64,000 nt of DNA from Tannerella sp. (GCA_031276175.1 JAISNP010000048.1:1-64000), one strand, 5' to 3'. Numbered from the stretch's first letter, positions 19,582 through 32,194 are shown. A program made the numbers and translations. The notes: generated from the letters alone by a model not told the origin.

Positions 19582-20439
19582 TTACGGTTTGATGCTTCCT
19601 CCCGCGATGTCAAGCAGCTCGTTTGTGACGGCTTGTTGCCGCAGTTTGTTGTAGGAGATGGAAAGTTTGCCGACAAGTTCGTCGGCATTGTCGGTAGCCG
19701 TCTGCATGGCAATCATCCTGACGGCATGTTCCGAGGCATTGGAGTGAAGCAGGGCGGTGTAGAGTTGCAGTCTGAGACATTGCGGAACGAGGGCGGCAGC
19801 CAGCGTGCGGCGATCCGGCTCAAGGATATATCCGTCGGCGGGAACCGCGGGAGCGGCGGCATGGGCGACGGCAGGCGGCGGCGTCAGCGGCAGGAAAGGT
19901 TCGCGGGCAGGGAGTTGCGTACCGACGCTTTTGAAGCGGTGATAAATCAGTTCGGCGCAGTCTGTTTCCCCGCGTTCAAACATGGCGGCCAGTTCGTCGG
20001 CCAGTGCGGCGAGCGGTGCATAGCCTGCCGCGCCTGACAGTTTCTCGTAATGCCGAACGAGGGGCAGCCCTTCTTTGCGCGCATAGTCGGACACCTTTTT
20101 CCCCACGCCATACAGCAAGGGTTCCACTTCCTGCCGGCGGTATGCGGCGAGCGCGCTTTGCATCTCGCGGATGGCATTGGCGTTGAACGCGCCGCAGAGG
20201 GCGCTGTCGGAGGCGAAAACGACGATCGCGGCACGGCGCACCGTTCGCGGCGCGCCGTCGGCGTCGGGCAGCAGGCGGCGCGCAATGTGGTGCAGCGCCT
20301 GCATGTACGGCTGCACGCTTTTAAGCGTGGCCTGCGCCCTGTGCAGCTTTGAGGATGAAACCATCTTCATAGCCGAAGTGATTTTCCGGGTGCTTGTGAT
20401 GGAAACGATGCGTCCCCTTATTTCTCTGAGTGTTGCCAT
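19582..20439 (-). CDS. atpG: ATP synthase F1 gamma subunit
   Basis: [36 protein letters not shown]; operon context. Confidence 0.96.
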   Translation of the reverse strand: MATLREIRGRIVSITSTRKITSAMKMVSSSKLHRAQATLKSVQPYMQALHHIARRLLPDADGAPRTVRRAAIVVFASDSALCGAFNANAIREMQSALAAYRRQEVEPLLYGVGKKVSDYARKEGLPLVRHYEKLSGAAGYAPLAALADELAAMFERGETDCAELIYHRFKSVGTQLPAREPFLPLTPPPAVAHAAAPAVPADGYILEPDRRTLAAALVPQCLRLQLYTALLHSNASEHAVRMIAMQTATDNADELVGKLSISYNKLRQQAVTNELLDIAGGSIKP

Positions 20440-22061
20440 TATTCTGCGTCTGCGTGTCGTTCGTCCCGTTTCTCCGGGTCGTTGCCGGCGGGGAGGATTT
20501 CCGCTGCAGCCCGTTCGATTCGCTTCATCACTTCTTCGTCCGCGATGCCCTTGCGCAACGGTGCGAGGATGTCGTCTTCGTGATACATCCTGAGCAGGCT
20601 GAGGAACGACTGTTCAAACTCGCCCACCTTGCCGTGGGGCACGTGTCGCAACAGTCCGTGCGTGCCGCAGTACAGCGTCGCAATCTGCTCCTCCACCGGC
20701 ATGGGCGAGTATTGCGGCTGTATCAACAGTTGTTTGTTCTTCTGCCCCTTGTCGATAGTGAAAGCCGTGACGGGGTCGAGGTCGCCGCCGAATTTTGTGA
20801 ACGATTCCAGTTCGCGATACTGCGCCTGGTCTATTTTCAGCGTGCCCGCCACTTTTTTCATTGCCTTTATCTGCGCATTTCCGCCCACGCGCGACACGGA
20901 GATGCCTACGTTGATGGCCGGGCGCACGCCCTGATTGAATAGGTCGGTTTCGAGAAATATCTGTCCGTCGGTTATCGAGATGACGTTTGTCGGGATATAT
21001 GCCGACACGTCTCCCGCCTGCGTTTCGATGATCGGCAGCGCGGTAAGCGAGCCGCCTCCCCTGACTTTTCCGCGCAGGCTGTCGGGCAGGTCGTTCATGC
21101 GTTCGGCTATCTCCTGCTGGTCAATGATGCGGGCGGCGCGCTCCAGCAGGCGGGAATGGAGATAGAAGATGTCGCCCGGATAGGCTTCGCGTCCGGACGG
21201 GCGGCGCAGAATCAGCGACACTTCGCGGTATGCTACGGCCTGTTTCGACAGGTCGTCGTAGATTACCAGCGCATGGCGCCCCGTATCGCGGAAATATTCG
21301 CCGATGGCGGCTCCTGCAAACGGCGCGAAGTAGCGCAGCGAGGCAGGGTCGGCAGCTGTAGCCGCCACTACGACGGTGTAGTCCATCGCGCCCTTCTCCC
21401 TGAGCGTATTGACGAGGGATGCCACGGTGGAGCCTTTCTGTCCTACGGCCACATAGATGCAGTACACGGGCTTGCCGTTCAGGAAGCCTGCGCGCTGGTT
21501 GAGGATCGTGTCGATGGCGATGGTCGTCTTGCCTGTCTGACGGTCGCCGATAATCAGTTCGCGTTGTCCGCGTCCTATCGGAATCATGGCGTCGATGGCT
21601 TTTATGCCTGTCTGGAGCGGTTCATTCACCGGTTGACGGAAAATCACGCCGGGCGCCTTTCGTTCGAGCGGCATACGGAAACATTCGCCGCCGATGGCGC
21701 CGCCGCCGTCAATCGGTTCACCGAGCGGATTAATCACGCGCCCCGGCAACCCTTCGCCTACCGCGATGTCGGCGATTTCTTTTGTTCGCTTCACCGAGAA
21801 TCCTTCTTTGATTCTGTCCGTCCGGCCGAGCAGTACGGCGCCCACGTTGTCTTCTTCGAGATTCATCACTACGCCTTTCATCCCGTTTTCGAACTCGAGC
21901 AACTCGTTCGCTTCCGCATTCCGAAGGCCGAAAATGCGCGCCACGCCGTCGCTTACCTGCAACACGACGCCTACTTCGTCGTATACCGGCTTCGTATTGA
22001 GCTTTTCAAGTTGCATCTTCAATACGTCCGACACTTCGCTGATTTTTATGCTGTCATTCAT
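20439..22061 (-). CDS. atpA: ATP synthase F1 alpha subunit
   Basis: [18 protein letters not shown] Walker [16 protein letters not shown]. Confidence 0.98.
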   Translation of the reverse strand: MNDSIKISEVSDVLKMQLEKLNTKPVYDEVGVVLQVSDGVARIFGLRNAEANELLEFENGMKGVVMNLEEDNVGAVLLGRTDRIKEGFSVKRTKEIADIAVGEGLPGRVINPLGEPIDGGGAIGGECFRMPLERKAPGVIFRQPVNEPLQTGIKAIDAMIPIGRGQRELIIGDRQTGKTTIAIDTILNQRAGFLNGKPVYCIYVAVGQKGSTVASLVNTLREKGAMDYTVVVAATAADPASLRYFAPFAGAAIGEYFRDTGRHALVIYDDLSKQAVAYREVSLILRRPSGREAYPGDIFYLHSRLLERAARIIDQQEIAERMNDLPDSLRGKVRGGGSLTALPIIETQAGDVSAYIPTNVISITDGQIFLETDLFNQGVRPAINVGISVSRVGGNAQIKAMKKVAGTLKIDQAQYRELESFTKFGGDLDPVTAFTIDKGQKNKQLLIQPQYSPMPVEEQIATLYCGTHGLLRHVPHGKVGEFEQSFLSLLRMYHEDDILAPLRKGIADEEVMKRIERAAAEILPAGNDPEKRDERHADAE

Positions 22062-22077
22062 GTTTTGTTCTTTTTTT

Positions 22078-22632
22078 CTATAATAATCCGTACTTGTTTT
22101 CTTCTGCAATCTGTTTTCTGATCAGGGCAAGTTGCCCTGCCACGGATGCGTCGAGACGGCGGTCGTTTATCCGGAACACGAATCCCCCGCCGATGGCCGG
22201 GTCTATTTGTACGGATAATTCCACTTCGCCGTGGGTGATTCGTTCGAAATCGTCCCTCATGCGCGACAGTATCCTTTGCGGCATCGCTGTGGCAAACGTC
22301 AGGTGTACGACGGAAATGCGCTTCTTCCGCAGATAGTATTCCGTGTAGCCGAGTGCGATTTTCATCAGCGACTTTTCGCGACGGTTGGCCAGTATCAGCC
22401 GCACAAAGGCGAGGTAGCTCTCTTGGGGAACGTCGGCGGCATGGCGCAGCAGCGTCTCCTTGTCTCCGGCTGCAACCATCGGGCTGCACAGCGTTTCGTG
22501 CAGTTCCGGCAGTGCGCGCAGGTTTTCAATCAGCGCTTTCATGCTGCGGTACAGCGTCTGTTCTTCGCGCCGTTCCTCGGCGTACCGGTACAGCGCCTTC
22601 GCGTATCGTCTCGAAATCAGTCCTTCGTTCAT
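22078..22632 (-). CDS. atpH: ATP synthase F1 delta subunit
   Basis: [19 protein letters not shown]-terminal [22 protein letters not shown]. Confidence 0.94.
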   Translation of the reverse strand: MNEGLISRRYAKALYRYAEERREEQTLYRSMKALIENLRALPELHETLCSPMVAAGDKETLLRHAADVPQESYLAFVRLILANRREKSLMKIALGYTEYYLRKKRISVVHLTFATAMPQRILSRMRDDFERITHGEVELSVQIDPAIGGGFVFRINDRRLDASVAGQLALIRKQIAEENKYGLL

Positions 22633-22642
22633 CGCCGTGCGG

Positions 22643-23152
22643 TCAGTTCCTTGCCGTTTCCGATTCCACTTCTTCCAGCAGTTTTTCCACAAGCGCCTGC
22701 CGGCTCTCGTCGCTGCGTTCAAGTTCCCGGTGCAGAATTTTTTCCGCAATGTCTACCGACAGCATCGCGGCCTGCCGGCGGATGTCGACAAGCGCTTTCT
22801 GTTTCTCGGCCTCAATGCGCCCTGCGGCTTCGGCCAGTTGCTTTTTCATCTCGGCGGCGGCCTGCTCCCTGGCTTCGTGCACGATGCGGGCGCCGCTGTC
22901 CGCGGCTCGTTTCAGGATTTCATACCGGCTGTCCTGCGCTTCCTTCAAGATGGCTGCCGACTGCTGCCGGATGCTTGCGAGCTGTCTGTTCGCCTCGTCC
23001 GCCGCATCAAGCGAACGGCGGATATGCGCATTCCGCTCGTCCACCATCCGCGTGATCACGGGGAAACCGAATTTGGCCAGCAGTCCGAACACGATGCCGA
23101 AGGAGATCGTCATCCAGAACAGCAGTCCTAAATCGGGTGTTAATAGCGACAT
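22643..23152 (-). CDS. atpF: ATP synthase Fo b subunit
   Basis: LLTPDLGLLFWMTISFGIVFGLLAKFGFPVI then long charged helix. Confidence 0.94.
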   Translation of the reverse strand: MSLLTPDLGLLFWMTISFGIVFGLLAKFGFPVITRMVDERNAHIRRSLDAADEANRQLASIRQQSAAILKEAQDSRYEILKRAADSGARIVHEAREQAAAEMKKQLAEAAGRIEAEKQKALVDIRRQAAMLSVDIAEKILHRELERSDESRQALVEKLLEEVESETARN

Positions 23153-23168
23153 CCCGTAATCCTCCTCA

Positions 23169-23417
23169 TTAAAGCGCCAGGAAACAGACCACTATCGCAA
23201 ACAGCGCGGCGCCTTCTATCAGCGCGGCGCTGATGATCATCGACATGCGCACGTCGCCGGCCGCATCGGGCTGACGGCCGATGGCTTCCATCGCGCTCGA
23301 GCCGATTTTACCGATACCGATGCCTGCGCCGATTACGGCCAATCCTGCGCCGATCGTGGCGCCTACTGCGTTTAAACTCGTTTCTGCCGCTTGCAATAAA
23401 ATACTTGCTAATTCCAT
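23169..23417 (-). CDS. atpE: ATP synthase Fo c subunit
   Basis: 82 aa, two TM helices; AGIGIGKIGSSAMEAIGRQPDAAGDVRMSMIISAALIEGAALFAIV. Confidence 0.97.
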   Translation of the reverse strand: MELASILLQAAETSLNAVGATIGAGLAVIGAGIGIGKIGSSAMEAIGRQPDAAGDVRMSMIISAALIEGAALFAIVVCFLAL

Positions 23418-23448
23418 AATCTATTCATTTTAAATGGTTATTATTTAT

Positions 23449-23715
23449 AATGTATATCGGATATGATATTTCTACCGGTTGAAAGCCGCGATCTTCCGTG
23501 CCGGCAACCGTCGTCCGGACGGGCAAAAGGACTTCCGGGGCGTGAAAAACGCCGGAATCCTCGCGCGTGTTTGTTTCAAGTTCGCGCGTGTTTGCTTTAT
23601 GCCCGCGCGTGTTTATTTCAAACACGCGCGTGGATTTTTCGTCTTTTCCCGGAAAAGGGCTGTTTATTCCGTCGTCCGGATGCTGCAAGAATAAATGAAG
23701 ATTGTCCGTATACAT
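23449..23715. mobile_element. MITE-like element, copy A (about 267 bp), between atpB and atpE
   Basis: Left TIR TGTATATCGGATATGATATTTCTACCGGTTGAAAGCCGCGATCTTC; right TIR with ~28-nt internal deletion; flanked by 9-bp direct repeat ATTATTTAT (23440-23448 and 23716-23724); interior homologous to copy B. Confidence 0.88.
23562..23630. repeat. Internal 21-bp repeats in MITE copy A (CGCGCGTGTTTNNTTYANNN)
   Basis: Units begin at 23562, 23583, 23604 and 23625; copy B carries only one. Confidence 0.85.
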
Positions 23716-23720
23716 ATTAT

Positions 23721-24812
23721 TTATTTTGACCTGATGTGCTCTTTCCTGTTCCCGGCATGTGCTTCCGGCCGCGAAAGCCCTATGAATACGGCAGAAAGAA
23801 TGGTGAATACATACGCCTGAATATACGCTACCAGCAGTTCGAGGAGGTTCATGAAGACGGACAGCAGTATTGCAAAGGCCGTCATCCCTATATTCATTGC
23901 CGCGCCCATCTTCACCGTAACAAAAATCAGGGTCATCAGCGACAATACAATCGCATGGCCGGCCGTGATGTTTGCAAACAGACGAATCATCAGGGCGAAA
24001 GGTTTCGAAATGACGCCTGCAATCTCTATCAGGGGCATCAGGGGCGCCGGCGCCTTCATCCACATCGGCACCCGCGGCCAGAGGATTTCCCTCCAGTATT
24101 CCCTGTTTCCAAACAGGTTAACCGCCAGCGTTGTGCATATTGCCAGCGTAAGCGTAACCGCAATGTTGCCCGTCGTGTTCGCGCCTCCGGGGAACACGGG
24201 CACCAGCCCCATCACGTTATTGACAAGAATAAAGAAAAACGCCGTCAGCAGGTAGGGCGAATACCGCGCATAGTCTTTGCCGATGCTTTTGCGGATGATG
24301 TCTTCTTCGATATTCATTACCAGCATTTCGATCGTACCGATCAGTCTGCCCGGCGCCGCATGTCCGGGATGCCGCCTGTACCATGCGGCGACGGACAGGA
24401 ATATCACGAGCACAAGCAGGGAATTGAAGATCAGTGCAAACGCCGTTTTGGTCAGCGAAATATCTATGGGACGCACCTCTTCGCCCGCCGCATTGCGTTC
24501 GACCACTTTGCCTTTGTGCCGGCCCTCGCCGGCGATGCGGAATCCCTCGCAGGCCTCGCCGTGCGCAATGCGGGAGGACGAAAACACGTGCAGCCCGCTG
24601 TGCGGAGAATATACAATCACAGGCAGGTAAACCGTAACATGATGTTTGCCGATGGTTGTGATATGCCACCAGTAACTGTCCTGCAAATGTTCGAAGATGA
24701 TGGCTTTGGCATCCGGTTCTCCGCCTTCCGTTGCGGCGGCGGGCGCGGAAACGGTCAGGAGCGCCGCTGCACATATCCACAGTAATTTATTGTTCCACGA
24801 ACGGATTCGCAT
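23721..24812 (-). CDS. atpB: ATP synthase Fo a subunit
   Basis: IRLFANITAGHAIVLSLM; stop codon lies inside the 9-bp MITE target duplication. Confidence 0.95.
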   Translation of the reverse strand: MRIRSWNNKLLWICAAALLTVSAPAAATEGGEPDAKAIIFEHLQDSYWWHITTIGKHHVTVYLPVIVYSPHSGLHVFSSSRIAHGEACEGFRIAGEGRHKGKVVERNAAGEEVRPIDISLTKTAFALIFNSLLVLVIFLSVAAWYRRHPGHAAPGRLIGTIEMLVMNIEEDIIRKSIGKDYARYSPYLLTAFFFILVNNVMGLVPVFPGGANTTGNIAVTLTLAICTTLAVNLFGNREYWREILWPRVPMWMKAPAPLMPLIEIAGVISKPFALMIRLFANITAGHAIVLSLMTLIFVTVKMGAAMNIGMTAFAILLSVFMNLLELLVAYIQAYVFTILSAVFIGLSRPEAHAGNRKEHIRSK

Positions 24813-24813
24813 A

Positions 24814-25242
24814 TTATTTCTTTTTGTTTTGCAGTCGTTTGAATTTATTGAAATGTTCCATATTGTAGAACACGAACAGTTTCAGCCCGAGAAACCAGAT
24901 GTAGTAGAGACCGAACGCAAGTATAAAGGCGTTCTTCTGTTCGCCGACAAAAAGCGCGTAGCATACAATGATTGCGGCAGAGGTGATGAACTGCGACACG
25001 TTCAGCAGCATCATCCTTGCCAGCGCCCGCCTGATGTGGATTTGCTCCGCGCGGAAGTGTGCCATGCCCCACAGCAGGCTTACCGCCAGCAGGAGGAAAT
25101 AGCACGGGATGAAAAGCATATAGCACGTGTAATACTGCGGGAAGAGAAAACAGATCGCCGCCTCCTCAAGAAGGCCGAACAGGACGACACCCGTCAGGAC
25201 GATGCGATTTACTTCCCTTCGCCGGTATATTTTAGCGCTCAT
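24814..25242 (-). CDS. Small membrane protein of the ATP synthase operon (AtpI-like)
   Basis: 142 aa, about 4 TM segments, between atpC and atpB. Confidence 0.65.
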   Translation of the reverse strand: MSAKIYRRREVNRIVLTGVVLFGLLEEAAICFLFPQYYTCYMLFIPCYFLLLAVSLLWGMAHFRAEQIHIRRALARMMLLNVSQFITSAAIIVCYALFVGEQKNAFILAFGLYYIWFLGLKLFVFYNMEHFNKFKRLQNKKK

Positions 25243-25543
25243 GTTCGGGATGTTGTTTGGGGGACATGTTCGTGCCGTCCGCCGTCCGGTCTTCTTCCAC
25301 GCACACGGTCATGCGGTTGTTGCTGACTTCCACAAAGCCGCTGCCGACGGAAATGGCCAGCGGCCTGTCCTGCTCCGTCCGGCAGGCAATTACCCCGGCC
25401 TTTAACGCGGCAATAATAGGGGCGTGAGACGGATAGACGGCAAAACGCCCTGCCGCGCCGGGAAAAGTGGCAGAGAGGACAGGGCCTTCGTAAATCGTAC
25501 CCTTCGGCGAGAGGATCGTCATGTATAGATTGCTTGCAGCCAT
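25232..25543 (-). CDS. atpC: ATP synthase F1 epsilon subunit
   Basis: LYMTILSPKGTIYEGPVLSATFPGAAGRFAVYPSHAPIIAALKAG. Confidence 0.93.
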   Translation of the reverse strand: MAASNLYMTILSPKGTIYEGPVLSATFPGAAGRFAVYPSHAPIIAALKAGVIACRTEQDRPLAISVGSGFVEVSNNRMTVCVEEDRTADGTNMSPKQHPEHER

Positions 25544-25572
25544 TGATGTATCGGGATAAACAAGGTTTGGCG

Positions 25573-27267
<1,695 letters not shown>

Positions 27268-27369
27268 TCACTGTTATAGAAAAATAACGGAATCTTCGAA
27301 TGGTCGGATGACGAAACAATCGAATCGTTGAAATATTGCATTTCGGAATTTTCGAATTATTTTTGCGCC

Positions 27370-28242
27370 ATGCAACACAACCGTTATTTATATCACGCCA
27401 TGGCGGGAATTACGACCGTGATATGGGGTACGACGATGGTGGCTTCAAAAGCATTACTGAACGAGGGACTGTCTCCGGCGCAGATCATGTTTTACCGTTT
27501 TCTGTTGGGTTATGTTTTTCTGTGGATACTTTATCCGCGAACGCACAGTGTCCGTTCGTTACGCGACGAAGCATTTTTCGCCGGTATGGGGGTGTTCGGC
27601 GGTTCGCTGTATTTTCTGACCGAAAACTCGGCGCTCGTTTATGCACAAGCGACCGACGTATCACTAATTTGTGCATCCGTGCCGTTGATTGCGGCGATAC
27701 TGTCGCATTTTGTGCTGGGCGAACGGTTGTCGCGCGGTTTCCGTATGGGTTCGGCTGTGGCGATGATTGGCATTACACTTGTGATACTAAACGGGAATTT
27801 TGTGCTTAAAATGAGTCCTTTGGGAGATATTCTTGCATTTGCCGCCATCTGTTGCTGGGCGGTTTATTGCCTGCTGGTGAAGAAACTTCGCCATAATTAC
27901 AGCACAATGTTCATCACCCGCCGTCTCTTTCTGTACGGATTACTGACGCTTTCGCCTTATTTCCTGTATGAGCCGTTTCATTTTTCGGTCGAAATACTGC
28001 AACGTCCTGCCGTATGGGGGAATTTGTTGTTTCTGGGACTGATAGCTTCGTCGCTGTGCTATGTGATGTGGAATTCGGCGATGCGTGAACTTGGGATTGT
28101 AAAAACTAACAGCTATCTTTATTTTTCACCGGTCGTTACGATTATTACTGCCGCCATCGTGCTCTCGGAGCACGTCACTGCATTTATTTTGACAGGTGCA
28201 GCGCTCATTTTGCTTGGCCTATGGATTGCAGGAAGAAAATAG
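27370..28242 (+). CDS. DMT-superfamily (EamA) transporter
   Basis: Ten-TM pattern with two EamA repeats: TTVIWGTTMVASKALL; SPVVTIITAAIVLSEHVT. Confidence 0.88.
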   Translation: MQHNRYLYHAMAGITTVIWGTTMVASKALLNEGLSPAQIMFYRFLLGYVFLWILYPRTHSVRSLRDEAFFAGMGVFGGSLYFLTENSALVYAQATDVSLICASVPLIAAILSHFVLGERLSRGFRMGSAVAMIGITLVILNGNFVLKMSPLGDILAFAAICCWAVYCLLVKKLRHNYSTMFITRRLFLYGLLTLSPYFLYEPFHFSVEILQRPAVWGNLLFLGLIASSLCYVMWNSAMRELGIVKTNSYLYFSPVVTIITAAIVLSEHVTAFILTGAALILLGLWIAGRK

Positions 28243-28366
28243 ATGTTGTCTAAATATCAGACGGTTGCTTTGTATGTATCGGAAATCGGTCAATTTTTTC
28301 ATATTGAACGGCTTGCTTGACGAGAATTTTGCTTATATTTGTTGTCGATTATTGATTCAATGTATT

Positions 28367-31189
28367 ATGAATAAAAAATCATATCTTCATTGCTGGATAA
28401 TATGTTTTATAAATCTATTTGCTGTGCAGATATCAAACTTGTCTGCGCAGATCAGCGAAGGAGGAATCCCTCCGAGTTTCCGGTCGTTTGTAACGTTGCG
28501 AAATAATACTGCAGCGGAACAGATTCCCGTCACATTTAATGTGCAGAAACTCAAAAGTATAGATGAATGGCAAACAGAAAATAAAGGATTGCCCCCGGCC
28601 ATTGGAATTATCATTGACGTACATTATAATATATTGAACACAGGCGAATGGCATACGCTTCCGGACGGTGAGAAAATTTGGCAACTGGTCATCCGGGCAA
28701 AAGACGCCATCGCCATGATGCTTTATTATTCGGAATTTTACATTCCGGAAGGAGGAAAACTGTTCATATACAATACCGAAAAGTCCCATATACTTGGCGC
28801 CTATACGAACCGCACCAATCCTTCGGGCAGACGGTTTGCTACCGAATTTGTTGTTGGAGATGAACTTACGCTCGAGTATGTGGCGGCGCCTTCGGGCGAA
28901 GCGCCCCGCATCGAAATTGAAGGCATCGGATACGGATATAACAACCTTCTCATCCGCAACGGCAAAGTTGAATTACGCGCCGGCGCGTGCGAAGTAAGCA
29001 TCAACTGCGAAGAAGGCGACGCCTGGCAAAACCAGAAAAAAGGCGTCTGCAGGATGGTACAGCGCATCGCTTCAAAAGAATACCTCTGCAGCGCGTCGCT
29101 TGTGAACAATACCGCGCAAGACCTGAAACCGTATATCCTTACGGCGCATCATTGCTCATTCGGAAGCAATAATCTGACGGCTTCCGAAGAGGATATGGAG
29201 CAGTGGATGTTCTATTTTCATTACGAACGCGAAGGCTGTAATCTGTCGACAGCATCGACGGGAGCCAAAACCATGGTAGGATGCAGAAAGATTGCGGTAA
29301 GTGACATCCGGGGAGGCTCCGACGGTTTGCTTTTGTTGTTGAATGAAATGATTCCTCAATATTATAATGTATACTATAATGGATGGGATCACAGCAACAA
29401 TCCTGCAAAATCGGGCGCAAGCATTCATCATCCTTGGGGCGAATATAAAGTGATTTCCACGTTTCTCCACCCCATTTCGCATTCCACATTCGAATCGCTC
29501 GACGGTATAAAAAGCGATCAACATGCGCATTGGAATACCGTTTTCAACGCGACCCTCAACGGACACGGTATTACGGAAAAAGGTTCGTCGGGCGCACCGC
29601 TGTTTAACGAACACAAACTGATTGTAGGTACGCTGACAGGCGGAAATTCTTCCTGCCTCGACCCGGGAGGGCTTAACTTGTACGGCAAGATGAGCTATCA
29701 TTGGAACAGATACAGTTTTGCCGACAGCACGCGCATGGACGTCTGGCTTGATCCTCTTCATTCCGGCGTACAGATGCTTGCAGGTCGTTATCATCAGGGC
29801 GCCCTGCCTGCTCCCCGTGACTTGTCGATCACTTATTCCGACAAAAGGGTACAATTGACATGGAAAGTGCCCGCTCTGGGAAAACCGGACGCTTATTACA
29901 TATACGACAACAATTTGCGAATAGGCAAGACAGAAAACCTTTTTTTCGAGAGCGACATATCCGATTATGGCAGTCACAATTACAGCGTGTCTGCCGTGTA
30001 TGACAATGGTAATGAGTCGGAATTTCTTAATCAATCTCTTTATGTGCCGGAATATAAAACGCCGGCAAACGTGGCCGCCGCGTTTACCATATCGGGGAAA
30101 GTGGCTGTTTCGTGGCAATCTCCCGTGTATGAGCAAACTATCTATTGGGGGGAAAGGAGCGCCGACGTGGCGATCTCAATGGATGAAGATGGATATGTCA
30201 AACCGTTTTATTTCGGGCAATTGTGGACAAAAGACGATATTAGGCCTCTCCATCGCAGAACACTTACGGCAATAAAATTTTTGCCGGTCAGAAACAATAC
30301 CTATGAAATATATATAGCTCAGGGAGACAGGGTTTACAGACAGAAAATCGCCAATTCGTCACACTCGTCCTACTACGAAACAAATACAATCTCCCTGTTG
30401 AAGCCTTTCGTCATCAACGGGAATAGTCAGTTAATCGTGGCGTTGTATGTTGAAAATCCGAAAAATTATCCCGCCTATTGCGACGCAGGCCCTGCCATAA
30501 GCGGGAAAGGCGATATTTATTCGTATGACGGCGTGAAATGGAAATCGCTTTATGAAACAGACCATGATTTTAATATGAATTTCTTTATTGCCGGCATCGT
30601 CACTTCCGCCGAAGGTGACTTGCCGACGACATATTCCGCCGCACCGGAACCGGAGACTGTGATTTCATCAGGAACGGCGAAACCAAAAAAGATACAGACC
30701 GCCGCCGTTATCGAAAAAAACGACATCACACTGTACAGCTTACCGCCTATAGCCTTTCCTGAAATCAACGGATACAATATCTATCGCAACAATGTAAAAA
30801 TAACTACGGCATCCGCATCGGTGCGCAGATATGTCGATCCTGATGATTTGGAGCACACATCATATTATCAAGTGTCTACGTTGTATAGCAGTCATGAAAG
30901 CGACCTCAGTTCAAAAGCGGAAATCTCGCCCTTGAGCAGCAGTGAACCTGTTACAATGGAAACGATTGCGCTTCACCCAAGCGTATTTGAAAATGTGGTA
31001 GAAGTCAGCGGAGTGGCGAATATTTCCAAAATTGAGGTATATGCCGTCAACGGGAAACAATACCTGCAACTCAATAGCCCGGACAAGATAATCAACACGC
31101 AATCGTTACCGGCCGGCATATATATTTTCCGGATTTATACACGCGACAATGCCTGTCATACAATCAGGGGCGTCAAACGCGGGAGGTAA
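28367..31189 (+). CDS. Secreted trypsin-like (Lys-endopeptidase-like) serine protease with T9SS C-terminal domain
   Basis: CSASLVNNTAQDLKPYILTAHHC and GSSGAPLFNEHKLIVGTLTGG catalytic motifs; C-terminus ISKIEVYAVNGKQYLQL...LPAGIYIFRIY. Confidence 0.87.
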   Translation: MNKKSYLHCWIICFINLFAVQISNLSAQISEGGIPPSFRSFVTLRNNTAAEQIPVTFNVQKLKSIDEWQTENKGLPPAIGIIIDVHYNILNTGEWHTLPDGEKIWQLVIRAKDAIAMMLYYSEFYIPEGGKLFIYNTEKSHILGAYTNRTNPSGRRFATEFVVGDELTLEYVAAPSGEAPRIEIEGIGYGYNNLLIRNGKVELRAGACEVSINCEEGDAWQNQKKGVCRMVQRIASKEYLCSASLVNNTAQDLKPYILTAHHCSFGSNNLTASEEDMEQWMFYFHYEREGCNLSTASTGAKTMVGCRKIAVSDIRGGSDGLLLLLNEMIPQYYNVYYNGWDHSNNPAKSGASIHHPWGEYKVISTFLHPISHSTFESLDGIKSDQHAHWNTVFNATLNGHGITEKGSSGAPLFNEHKLIVGTLTGGNSSCLDPGGLNLYGKMSYHWNRYSFADSTRMDVWLDPLHSGVQMLAGRYHQGALPAPRDLSITYSDKRVQLTWKVPALGKPDAYYIYDNNLRIGKTENLFFESDISDYGSHNYSVSAVYDNGNESEFLNQSLYVPEYKTPANVAAAFTISGKVAVSWQSPVYEQTIYWGERSADVAISMDEDGYVKPFYFGQLWTKDDIRPLHRRTLTAIKFLPVRNNTYEIYIAQGDRVYRQKIANSSHSSYYETNTISLLKPFVINGNSQLIVALYVENPKNYPAYCDAGPAISGKGDIYSYDGVKWKSLYETDHDFNMNFFIAGIVTSAEGDLPTTYSAAPEPETVISSGTAKPKKIQTAAVIEKNDITLYSLPPIAFPEINGYNIYRNNVKITTASASVRRYVDPDDLEHTSYYQVSTLYSSHESDLSSKAEISPLSSSEPVTMETIALHPSVFENVVEVSGVANISKIEVYAVNGKQYLQLNSPDKIINTQSLPAGIYIFRIYTRDNACHTIRGVKRGR

Positions 31190-31309
31190 AAAGAATCGGG
31201 TGGCGTATATCGGAAAGTATGCTCATAGTTCCAAATCTTTTTGCCTTTTCTTATGTCTGTCGAACTCAGGCTTGTGATTATTCCGGCGGAAGGTCTCCAC
31301 AGAAAACAT

Positions 31310-32089
31310 TCACGTCGAAACCGAAATTTCGAATCCTGCAGCCTTGACGCGGGCTGCAATAACCATCAAATCTTCTTTTGGTACCTTCTGAAGTGATTTT
31401 ACCGGCGTTTCGCGGTCAATGGTGTATATCATCACTTTGCGTGGATTGATTTTTTTAAGTGCGGCTATCCATGCATCAACTTCCGCTTCGCCGGTATTAT
31501 CAATGATGACTCCATTACGTTCGCCGCGCAGGAAAATCGTCTGGATAATTACTTTCCCGCTGAAACGGCAAAGTTGGCGGATGACCTGCTCACATGTAAA
31601 ATCCGCCGATTCGGGCTGGTCAATCTGTTGCATACGCATATTCGTCGCCGAATCAAGTTTCATAATATTTTCGTCTACGCGGCACAGCGCTTGAAAAACA
31701 GACTCTTTCCATACCATGGTGGAGTTAGAGAGTACAGCGACTTTTGCTTGAGGGCACCAGCGGTCTCGCAACGCCAGTGTGTCGTCGATAATTCCGGCAA
31801 AGGCAGGGTGCAACGTTGACTCGCCGTTTCCCGAAAAAGTAATCACATCAGGGAAGGTATTTTCAGACGCCATCTGCGATAACTTTATATTCAGAGCCTC
31901 GCGCACGTCTTCACGTCGCGGGGCTTTTGCCTTGGCTGGATACGCTTCGTTCAGTCCACATTCGCAGTAGATACAGTTGAACGTACACCGTTTGCCATCG
32001 GAAGGCGAAATATTGATCCCCAGTGAAACGCCGAGGCGGCGGCTGCGGACGGGACCATATACAATATCGTGAAACAGAATCGTTGCCAT
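31310..32089 (-). CDS. Radical SAM protein
   Basis: GKRCTFNCIYCECG Cys motif; GPVRSRRLGVSLGINISP. Confidence 0.88.
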   Translation of the reverse strand: MATILFHDIVYGPVRSRRLGVSLGINISPSDGKRCTFNCIYCECGLNEAYPAKAKAPRREDVREALNIKLSQMASENTFPDVITFSGNGESTLHPAFAGIIDDTLALRDRWCPQAKVAVLSNSTMVWKESVFQALCRVDENIMKLDSATNMRMQQIDQPESADFTCEQVIRQLCRFSGKVIIQTIFLRGERNGVIIDNTGEAEVDAWIAALKKINPRKVMIYTIDRETPVKSLQKVPKEDLMVIAARVKAAGFEISVST

Positions 32090-32194
32090 TCGCGTATGCT
32101 CAGTCTGATTTAGAGGACAAAAGTACGCAAAGAACAGCATTTTTCGCGATTGCGGAAATGTTTACTTTATCATTTATCGAAATTTTTGCAGAAA

